From Acidobacteriaceae bacterium (lineage in GTDB: Bacteria; Acidobacteriota; Terriglobia; Terriglobales; Acidobacteriaceae), in contig JASHUF010000330.1 of NCBI GenBank assembly GCA_030040175.1, positions 1 through 11,054 on the forward strand: DNA of 11,054 nt. The letters run 5' to 3'. The notes under the pieces are model-generated. The model was not told the DNA's origin. It worked only from the letters and a program-made list of their open reading frames with translations, and ran no database searches. Positions 6,258 through 11,054 of the stretch are shown here, one piece after another. How positions within the stretch are numbered: position 1 is the first letter of the stretch; every line of letters begins with the position of its first letter. Made by a program: the position numbers and the translations under genes.

Positions 6258-6271
6258 GTTCCGCGCGGAAC
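6258..6271. promoter_or_regulatory. 14-bp perfect palindrome, possible operator
   Basis: GTTCCGCGCGGAAC is fully self-complementary and lies about 100 bases before the secreted-protein gene. Its size and symmetry fit a dimeric regulator site, but in GC-rich DNA a chance palindrome is possible, and no regulator gene adjoins it. Confidence 0.25.
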
Positions 6272-6357
6272 TCTCTGCGCTCAGGTCGCGCTCTCGTCCT
6301 GATCCGCGATCCCGGTGCGCTCTGTCTCCTCGCGGCCATTGTGCCAACGCCGCCATC

Positions 6358-6363
6358 AGGAGG
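6358..6363 (+). promoter_or_regulatory. Strong ribosome binding site of the secreted proline-rich protein
   Basis: AGGAGG lies six bases before the ATG at 6370. This is the best plus-strand Shine-Dalgarno in front of a confident gene here, and it fixes the start immediately before a signal peptide. Confidence 0.75.
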
Positions 6364-6369
6364 ACCGTC

Positions 6370-7185
6370 ATGAAGCGCGTTCCACTGGCTCTCTGCGCCG
6401 TCCTGTTCGCCGCACCGGTGTGCGTCTACGCGGGCGAACAGATCATTCCCGCCGGGTCTCTGATCAGTTGCACCATGTCGGAGCCCAAGCTCAACTCCAA
6501 AACCACGGCCATCGGCGATCCCGTGCTCTGCCGTCTGGGCTACTCGGAGCGCTACGGACGCTCCACGCTGCCCTATGACAGCTACCTCGTGGGCCGCTTT
6601 GAAGATTACAGGGATCCGGGCCACTTCATCGGCAAGGGCTGGATGGAACTCAAGTTCGACCGCATGGTCATCGAGCCGGATACCGTCATCCCCGTGGACG
6701 CGCGCGTGGTGGGCGTGCCCGGTTACAACGTGGATGAGTACGGCCGCATTCTGGGCAAAGGCCACGCCGTCCGCGACACGGTCGAGTGGATGATTCCCAT
6801 CCTCTGGCCCATCGATCTCATCAATCTGCCGCGCCGCGGCCCGCGCCCCACGCTCAAGGAAGAAACCCGGCTCACGCTCAAAGTGATGGACGATATGGAA
6901 GTGCCCCTGGGCGAGCCGCTCCAGCAGGAGCCCGACGGCCTTTACCGGCGTCCCAGCGCCTATGAGCCGCCCCCGCCTGAGCAACAGCCCCCGGCGCCAA
7001 GCCCCACGGCCATGAACGATGAGCCTGCGCCGGCTCCGCCGCCTCCGCCCATGGCCTATGCGCCCGCACCGCCTCCGCCGCCCGCGGTCTATTATTTTGC
7101 CGCGCCGCCGGCGGTGGTCTACGCGCCCCGCCGCTCGGTACTGGTCATTCGCAACGGCTACGCTTACCGCGTCTTTGTCCCTTAG
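6370..7185 (+). CDS. Secreted protein with proline-rich C-terminal region, function unknown
   Basis: A 271-residue exported protein. The first 21 residues form a Sec signal peptide (Lys/Arg start, hydrophobic core, VYA then GEQ). The mature N-terminal domain (about 22-180) opens with IPAGSLISCTMSEP and includes LPYDSYLVGRFEDY (67-80) and IPVDARVVGVPGYN (107-120). These 'insoluble-element' turns faintly resemble the beta-rich core of TrbI/VirB10-type proteins, a weak inference. It is followed by a hydrophobic stretch WMIPILWPIDLINLP (140-154). Residues 195-247 are Pro/Ala/Gln-rich with runs of five prolines, suited to spanning the periplasm or contacting the cell wall, and the tail ends in a short aromatic beta-like segment (VIRNGYAYRVFVP). 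The mature protein has two Cys (34 and 54) that could bond. The ATG is fixed by AGGAGG at 6358-6363. No named family was recognised; neighbours give no hint. Confidence 0.85.
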   Translation: MKRVPLALCAVLFAAPVCVYAGEQIIPAGSLISCTMSEPKLNSKTTAIGDPVLCRLGYSERYGRSTLPYDSYLVGRFEDYRDPGHFIGKGWMELKFDRMVIEPDTVIPVDARVVGVPGYNVDEYGRILGKGHAVRDTVEWMIPILWPIDLINLPRRGPRPTLKEETRLTLKVMDDMEVPLGEPLQQEPDGLYRRPSAYEPPPPEQQPPAPSPTAMNDEPAPAPPPPPMAYAPAPPPPPAVYYFAAPPAVVYAPRRSVLVIRNGYAYRVFVP

Positions 7186-7206
7186 CTCGCTGCCCGTCCA
7201 TGGAGC

Positions 7207-7240
7207 GCGCTCCGGCTGCCTTCTCGGCGAGCCGGAGCGC
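7207..7240 (+). terminator. Hairpin after the secreted-protein gene, probable terminator
   Basis: GCGCTCCGGCT (7207-7217) pairs perfectly with AGCCGGAGCGC (7230-7240), and GCC/GGC inside extends the stem past one bulged G. It starts 21 bases after the stop codon. No T-tract follows, so termination may need other factors. It separates this gene from the lysine cluster. Confidence 0.45.
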
Positions 7241-7341
7241 CAGGGTCTGCGTGTCCCTGCACCTGCCTGGAATGACCACGGGCCCGCGGAGAAGCCGCGC
7301 CCTCGTCTTCGATCCCGGTCTTTGCGTGGTTGCTCCGCGTC

Positions 7342-7364
7342 TCCGGTAAGTAAGATCCGGTAAG
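7342..7364 (+). repeat. Direct repeat upstream of asd, possible regulator site
   Basis: TCCGGTAAG occurs twice, at 7342-7350 and 7356-7364, fourteen bases start to start, and its first six bases recur at 7387-7392. All lie 65-115 bases before asd, where control of the lysine cluster would be expected. No known riboswitch core is visible around them. Confidence 0.25.
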
Positions 7365-7454
7365 GCAGACGGGCACGCGCATACTTTCCGGTTCAGCCGT
7401 CGCGCGCGCGCACGCCGGATACTCGCTCTCCTGTACACTGGAGTGTTCAGGACC

Positions 7455-8585
7455 ATGAAAGGCAAGTATCCAATCGGGATTCTCGGCGCTACAGGGGCGG
7501 TCGGCCAGCGCTACATTCAACTGCTCGAAAACCACCCCTGGTTTGAGATCGCCTGGCTCGCAGCCAGCGACCGCTCCAGCGGCAAGCCCTACGCCGAGGC
7601 CGCCAAGTGGCGCCTCGATACGCCGCTGCCAGAGCGTGTCGCCCGCATGGTTGTTTCTCCCGCAGAGCCCGAAGGCGCGCCGAAGATTGTTTTCTCGAGC
7701 GTGGACGCCGCCATTGCCCGCGAGATGGAGCCGAAGTTCGCCAATGCCGGCTGCGCGGTGATTTCGAATTCCAGCGCCTACCGCATGGCCGCCAACGTGC
7801 CCCTCGTCATCCCCGAGATCAACGCCGATCATCTGCATCTCATCGAGGAGCAGCCCTCGCGCCGCGACTCCGGGGGCTACCTGGTCACCAATCCCAACTG
7901 TTCCACCATCGGCCTGGTGCTGGCCCTCAAGCCCATCGAAGAACGTTTCGGCATCGAGCAGATCTTCGTCACCACCCTGCAGGCCGTCTCCGGCGCCGGA
8001 TACCCCGGCGTGCCCTCGATGGACATTCTCGGCAACGTGATTCCCTACATTGCCAGTGAAGAGGAAAAGATGGAGGCGGAGACGCTCAAGCTTTTGGGCA
8101 AGCTCGAGGGGCATTCCGTAACGCCGCTCGCGGCAAGAGTCACCGCGCACTGCAACCGCGTCGCCGTCGAGGACGGCCATATTGAGAGCGTGTCGATCAA
8201 GCTGGGGGGCAAACTCGGCAACAAGCTCGGCCGGCCGGTTACGCGTGAGGACATTCTTGCTGCGTGGGCGGAGTTTCGCCCGCTCGCGGGCCAGGATTTG
8301 CCCTCCGCGCCCGCGCAGCCGGTCGAATTTGCCGCTCAGCCTGACCGTCCCCAGCCGCGGCTCGACCGCAATCGCGGCAAGGGCATGGCCGTAACCGTGG
8401 GCCGTCTGCGCCCTTGCGGCGTGCTCGACTGGAAGTTTACCGTGCTCTCGCACAACACCATTCGCGGCGCTGCCGGCGCAACCATTCTCAACGCCGAGCT
8501 GCTGGCCAGCCTGGGCAAGCTCGAGCCGGGCCCAAGCCGCTGGGATGGAGAGCCGGCGGCTGCGGCCGCAACTGCGCACGTCTGA
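7455..8585 (+). CDS. asd: Aspartate-semialdehyde dehydrogenase, archaeal/fungal-type
   Basis: A 376-residue cytoplasmic enzyme that reduces 4-aspartyl phosphate to aspartate 4-semialdehyde with NADPH, the branch point to lysine/diaminopimelate, threonine and methionine. The N-terminal GATGAVGQ (11-18) binds the cofactor, Cys149 in NPNCST is the acyl-accepting residue, and His242 in RVAVEDGH is the catalytic base. The spacing of these motifs, plus QAVSGAGYPGV (176-186) and the C-terminal DRPQPRLDR and HNTIRGAAGA segments, place it in the archaeal/fungal-type subgroup rather than the E. coli type. The start was set at the ATG at 7455, with GGAG (7440-7443) eleven bases before it; an in-frame GTG at 7443 would add four residues. 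The residues after about 356 are Ala/Pro-rich and look like a loose tail. It leads a same-strand cluster, with lysC 86 bases downstream. Confidence 0.95.
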   Translation: MKGKYPIGILGATGAVGQRYIQLLENHPWFEIAWLAASDRSSGKPYAEAAKWRLDTPLPERVARMVVSPAEPEGAPKIVFSSVDAAIAREMEPKFANAGCAVISNSSAYRMAANVPLVIPEINADHLHLIEEQPSRRDSGGYLVTNPNCSTIGLVLALKPIEERFGIEQIFVTTLQAVSGAGYPGVPSMDILGNVIPYIASEEEKMEAETLKLLGKLEGHSVTPLAARVTAHCNRVAVEDGHIESVSIKLGGKLGNKLGRPVTREDILAAWAEFRPLAGQDLPSAPAQPVEFAAQPDRPQPRLDRNRGKGMAVTVGRLRPCGVLDWKFTVLSHNTIRGAAGATILNAELLASLGKLEPGPSRWDGEPAAAAATAHV

Positions 8586-8671
8586 AGCATGCTTCGGCCA
8601 TTCGACTCGGAGTCCTCTCCATGCCCACCGGCCCACGCCGCGCTCGTTCAAGTGAGAACGGAAAAGCACCC

Positions 8672-10102
8672 ATGAATCTGGTTGTGATGAAATTCGGCGG
8701 GACCTCGGTGGAGGATACGGACGCCATCGCGCGCACGGCAGCCATCGTGAAGGGGCGCGTGGCGCAGGGGAAAAGCCCGGTGGTCGTGGTCAGCGCCATG
8801 GCCAAGGTGACGGATCAGCTGCTTCGCGCCGCCGCCTGCGCTGCGCAAGGCGACCGTACGGGAGCTCTGGCCATCAGCTCGCGCCTGCGCGGACGCCATC
8901 GCGACGCGGCTGCCGGCCTCATCCCATCGCCCCAGGAGTGCTCCACGCTCGTTGATCTCATCGATCAGCGGTTCGACTCCCTCGACGAAGTCCTGCGCGG
9001 CCTGGCCGTCCTGCTGGAGCTCACGCCGCGCATTGCCGACCTCGTCGCCAGCTACGGCGAGCGGCTCTCCAGCCGCATCGTCGCCGCCGCCTTCCGCGAG
9101 CGCGGCCTCGATGCCGTCCACGCCGACGCGCGCGAAATCGTCGTCACCGATTCCGAGTTCCAGCGGGCCGCGCCGCTCGATGCCGTCATCGAGAAACGCG
9201 CCCAGGAAAAGCTGCTTCCTCTCCTCCGCGAGCACAAGATTCCGGTCATGGGCGGCTTCATCGCCGCCAATGAAGCCGGCGTCACCACCACCCTCGGCCG
9301 CGGCGGCTCCGATTTCACCGGCGCGCTCATCGGCGGCGCGCTCTCGGCAGACAGCATCGAGATCTGGACTGACGTGGACGGCATCATGACTGCCGACCCG
9401 CGCGTCTGCCCGGACGCGTTGCGGGTCAAGGTCATCAGCTTCGAGGAAGCGGCCGAGCTCGCTTACTTCGGCGCCAAGGTCCTGCATCCGGCCACCATCC
9501 TTCCCGCGGTCAAGAAGAACATCCCTGTGGCCGTGCTCAACAGCCGCAACGTCCGATGCGAGGGCACGCGCATCGTCTCGCTCGCGCCGCACTGCCGCAG
9601 CCCGTTCAAATCGATCGCCGTAAAAAAGAAGCTGAGCATCATCGACATCGTGGCCAGCCGCATGCTCATGACGCACGGCTACCTGAGCCAGATCTTCGCC
9701 GTGTTTGACCGGCACAAGTGCGCGGTCGACATGGTTTCCACCAGCGAGGTCTCGGTTTCTCTCACCGTCGACTCCAATGCGAGCCTGCCCGCGATCGCCG
9801 CCGACCTGAGCCAGCTGGCCGACGTAAAATACGAGGGCAGAAAGGCGCTGGTGTGCATGGTGGGCGAGGACATCCGCGGCCAGAACGGCATCGCCGCGCA
9901 GGTCTTCAACGCCATCCGCCACATCAACGTGCGCATGATCTCGCAGGGCGCCAGCGAGATCAACATGAGCTTCATGATTGAAGAAGACGATGCCGATGAG
10001 GCCGTCCGCTCTCTCCACGCCGCCTTTTTCAAGGATCCTGACCTCGCTGTCTTCGACGCCGAGGCCCGCAAAACCGCCGTCGAGCTGAAAGCTGGCGGCT
10101 GA
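8672..10102 (+). CDS. lysC: Aspartokinase, lysine-sensitive LysC-like, monofunctional
   Basis: A 476-residue enzyme that phosphorylates aspartate, the first step of the aspartate pathway. Kinase motifs: KFGGTSV (7-13), SYGERLSS (127-134), TLGRGGSDFTG (207-217), TDVDGIMTADPR (233-244) and FGAKVLHP (266-273). Two ACT domains follow, at about 315-385 and 392-460. ACT1 reads like E. coli AKIII: MLMTHGYL (331-338) and VDMVSTSEVSVSLT (352-365). Thr357, Ser358 and Thr365 correspond to E. coli Thr344, Ser345 and Thr352, where changes relieve lysine inhibition, so lysine feedback is likely. There is no homoserine dehydrogenase fusion. The ATG at 8672 gives the usual MxLVVMKFGG start; an in-frame ATG at 8621 with GGAG eight bases upstream would add 17 residues. 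The last codons lie inside a heptamer repeat, and dapB follows 18 bases later. Confidence 0.96.
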   Translation: MNLVVMKFGGTSVEDTDAIARTAAIVKGRVAQGKSPVVVVSAMAKVTDQLLRAAACAAQGDRTGALAISSRLRGRHRDAAAGLIPSPQECSTLVDLIDQRFDSLDEVLRGLAVLLELTPRIADLVASYGERLSSRIVAAAFRERGLDAVHADAREIVVTDSEFQRAAPLDAVIEKRAQEKLLPLLREHKIPVMGGFIAANEAGVTTTLGRGGSDFTGALIGGALSADSIEIWTDVDGIMTADPRVCPDALRVKVISFEEAAELAYFGAKVLHPATILPAVKKNIPVAVLNSRNVRCEGTRIVSLAPHCRSPFKSIAVKKKLSIIDIVASRMLMTHGYLSQIFAVFDRHKCAVDMVSTSEVSVSLTVDSNASLPAIAADLSQLADVKYEGRKALVCMVGEDIRGQNGIAAQVFNAIRHINVRMISQGASEINMSFMIEEDDADEAVRSLHAAFFKDPDLAVFDAEARKTAVELKAGG

Positions 10103-10111
10103 AAGCTGAAA
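10084..10111 (+). repeat. Heptanucleotide repeat array across the lysC stop codon
   Basis: Four units in register, GCTGAAA, GCTGGCG, GCTGAAA and GCTGAAA, start five codons before the lysC stop (TGA 10100-10102) and run to within ten bases of the dapB ATG. The unit is the same class as that in front of icd (GCT plus four mostly purine bases). It encodes the last lysC residues (LKAGG). Confidence 0.75.
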
Positions 10112-10120
10112 GCCACAACC

Positions 10121-10804
10121 ATGCTTTTCCTTGTGCTCGGCAAAGGCAAAACCGGCTCCCTCGTAGCGGAGGTTGCGCATGAGCGCGGCCACAGCGTCCG
10201 TGCGCTCGACATCCTGGAGAACGAGCACGCTGCCGCGCTCACCGCTCCAACCCTTGCCGGCGTCGATGTGATCGTGGATTTTACCGCGCCCGAAGCGGCG
10301 GTAGAAAATATGCGCGCCGTGCTCTCGCTCGGCTGCCGCATCGTGGTCGGCACTACCGGCTGGTACTCCAGGCTCGCCGACATGAAAGCACTCGCCGCAA
10401 AACGCGGAGGCGCACTTTTATACGGCAGCAATTTTTCCATCGGGGTGCAGAAACTCTTCCGCCTCACCGCGGAGCTGGCCAAACTGGAGGGCTACGCGTT
10501 CTCCCTGAGCGAAACCCACCACATCACCAAGGTCGATGCCCCCTCCGGCACCGCCATAACGCTCAAGGAGATCCTTGCCTCCGCCCATCCCGGCGCGGAG
10601 ATCCCCGTCATCTCGCACCGCATCGGCGAAGCCAAGGGCGAACATGTTGTTACCGCGAAGAGCGAGGTGGACGTTCTCGAGATTCGCCACGACGCCTTCT
10701 CGCGCCGCGGCTTTGCATTGGGCGCCGTGCGTGGCGCCGAGTGGCTCGGCCGCCAGCAGGCGGGCTGCGCCTGGGACTTCCGCGAGATCTTCGATCGGCT
10801 CTAA
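10121..10804 (+). CDS. dapB: 4-hydroxy-tetrahydrodipicolinate reductase
   Basis: A 227-residue cytoplasmic enzyme that reduces the DapA product to tetrahydrodipicolinate with NAD(P)H, leading to diaminopimelate and lysine. The N-terminal nucleotide site is GKGKTG (7-12), a variant of GxxGRMG. Then come VDFTAPEA (52-59), GTTGW (77-81) and SNFSIGV (103-109), all typical of DapB. ETHHITKVDAPSGTA (131-145) carries the catalytic His133 and Lys137 and the substrate-binding PSGT. FALGAVRGAEWL (198-209) matches the C-terminal dimer region. At 227 residues it is shorter than the usual 240-275; the shortening lies in the nucleotide-binding half. The start at ATG 10121 is close to the expected N-terminus. 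No good ribosome binding site is seen, since the heptamer repeat fills that space; translational coupling to lysC is plausible at 18 bases. Confidence 0.95.
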   Translation: MLFLVLGKGKTGSLVAEVAHERGHSVRALDILENEHAAALTAPTLAGVDVIVDFTAPEAAVENMRAVLSLGCRIVVGTTGWYSRLADMKALAAKRGGALLYGSNFSIGVQKLFRLTAELAKLEGYAFSLSETHHITKVDAPSGTAITLKEILASAHPGAEIPVISHRIGEAKGEHVVTAKSEVDVLEIRHDAFSRRGFALGAVRGAEWLGRQQAGCAWDFREIFDRL

Positions 10805-10873
10805 CCAGAGCGCGCCGCCGGCTCGAATCTGCACCTCCGCGCCCCGCTCCCACAGCCGGAGCGCGATTCGCCA

Positions 10874-10909
10874 CCGCAGCCCCCGGGTCCCTGCGCGATT
10901 CGGCTGCGG
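10874..10909. repeat. Inverted repeat in the dapB-dapA gap
   Basis: CCGCAGCC (10874-10881) and GGCTGCGG (10902-10909) are perfect inverted copies with a 20-base loop. A 10-base direct repeat GCGCGATTCG (10861-10870 and 10893-10902) overlaps them. The right arm ends eight bases before the TATAAA in front of dapA. It could end dapB transcripts or bind a regulator; either is a guess. Confidence 0.35.
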
Positions 10910-10916
10910 CCGCCGG

Positions 10917-10922
10917 TATAAA
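10917..10922 (+). promoter_or_regulatory. Possible -10 element giving dapA a leaderless or very short-leader transcript
   Basis: TATAAA matches five of six consensus bases and ends eight bases before the dapA ATG; the overlapping TAAACT ends six bases before it. No Shine-Dalgarno is present in the whole interval and no clear -35 is seen. If real, dapA has its own promoter in addition to read-through from dapB. Confidence 0.35.
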
Positions 10923-10930
10923 CTTTTTGA

Positions 10931-11054
10931 ATGATGGAAACAACGGGTTGCGGTACGGCACTGGTGACGCCCTTTCGCGCCAATGGCGCTCTCGACGAGG
11001 CCGCGCTCTGGTCTCTGGTGAACTGGCAGATCGATTCGGGCATCGATTTTCTTG
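10931..11054 (+). CDS. dapA: 4-hydroxy-tetrahydrodipicolinate synthase, 5' part (runs off the window)
   Basis: Only the first 41 codons are present. DapA condenses pyruvate with aspartate semialdehyde through a Schiff base on a lysine, which lies beyond the window. The visible GCGTALVTPFRANGALD and LVNWQIDSGIDFL strings (about residues 6-41) are the standard opening of the DapA/NAL barrel, including the TPF motif before the first helix. The identity is strengthened by its place right after dapB. Two ATGs lie in tandem at 10931 and 10934; the first was chosen. No ribosome binding site is visible, and a TATAAA sits just upstream. The 126-bp gap from dapB is the largest within the cluster. Confidence 0.92.
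   Translation, partial: MMETTGCGTALVTPFRANGALDEAALWSLVNWQIDSGIDFL

Larger units (their letters stand above)
5793..6369. other. 577-bp intergenic region without a credible gene
   Basis: No frame on either strand shows protein-like composition or a start with a ribosome binding site until AGGAGG at 6358. The minus-strand frames that cross it are antisense to the following gene and are Arg/Gly-rich noise. It contains a large two-part hairpin (5935-5986), a 10-bp palindrome AGACGCGTCT just after icd (5798-5807), an A-rich stretch around 6109-6119 and a 14-bp palindrome (6258-6271). The promoter of the following secreted-protein gene must lie here but could not be placed. Confidence 0.6.

Noticed and set aside
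5923..6984. 353-codon minus-strand frame covering the intergenic gap and the secreted-protein gene
   Set aside because: The overlapping plus-strand gene has a strong ribosome binding site, signal peptide and coherent domain layout; the minus frame has low-complexity Arg/Gly content and no clear start signal.
7186..7454. Lysine riboswitch ahead of asd
   Set aside because: The conserved L-box core motifs and multi-helix layout are not visible; only spaced TCCGGT repeats and one hairpin near the previous gene were seen.
7182..8669. 495-codon open frame on the minus strand opposite asd
   Set aside because: It is antisense to a full-length, motif-complete asd; its Gly/Arg/Ala/His-rich translation matches nothing recognisable and is the usual by-product of GC-rich codon use.
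8648..10228. 526-codon open frame on the minus strand opposite lysC
   Set aside because: It is antisense to lysC with all kinase and ACT motifs present; the composition is Asp/Gly/Ala/Val/His-rich and without domains.

Overview
The window is GC-rich (roughly 60-65% by eye) and compact. It reads as chromosomal DNA of an acidobacterium, most likely a Terriglobia-type member of Acidobacteriota. This is judged from protein flavour only: a Tat-exported aldo/keto reductase, a proline-rich secreted protein of a type I associate with that phylum, a eukaryote-like NAD-dependent isocitrate dehydrogenase, and an archaeal-type aspartate-semialdehyde dehydrogenase beside an E. coli LysC-like aspartokinase. 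No rRNA, tRNA, transposase, integrase, phage gene or CRISPR array is visible.

Layout. (1) 1-1504: the 3' part of an ABC-transporter ATPase, then a YedA-like EamA/DMT exporter. (2) 1708-3191: a Tat-signal aldo/keto reductase converging on a minus-strand four-helix membrane protein, with an 11-bp stem hairpin between them. (3) 3192-3597: a 406-bp gap holding the minus-strand gene's promoter and, on the plus strand, an unusually long match to the complement of the 16S rRNA 3' end in front of a 16-codon ORF. (4) 3598-5792: a DinB-family protein, the ribonucleotide-reductase repressor NrdR, and NAD-type isocitrate dehydrogenase. The nrdR-icd spacer is filled by heptanucleotide repeats in two opposed arrays, able to fold into a 32-position stem that buries the icd ribosome binding site. 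(5) 5793-6369: a 577-bp gap without a credible gene, holding a large two-part hairpin and a 14-bp palindrome. (6) 6370-7185: the secreted proline-rich protein, followed by a hairpin. (7) 7455-11054: asd, lysC, dapB and the start of dapA, all plus strand. This is the aspartate-to-dihydrodipicolinate section of the lysine/diaminopimelate pathway and probably one operon.

The lysine cluster works as a line. Aspartokinase makes aspartyl phosphate, Asd reduces it to the semialdehyde, DapA condenses that with pyruvate, and DapB reduces the product. The aspartokinase keeps both ACT domains and the residues whose mutation desensitises E. coli LysC, so feedback inhibition by lysine is likely. The other genes are ordinary housekeeping or accessory genes with no clear link to each other.

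I see no new multigene system. The most distinctive features are non-coding: the heptamer repeats at two gene junctions, the opposed-array hairpin over the icd start, the 16S-3'-end complement, and -10-like hexamers placed almost directly before several start codons that lack good ribosome binding sites.
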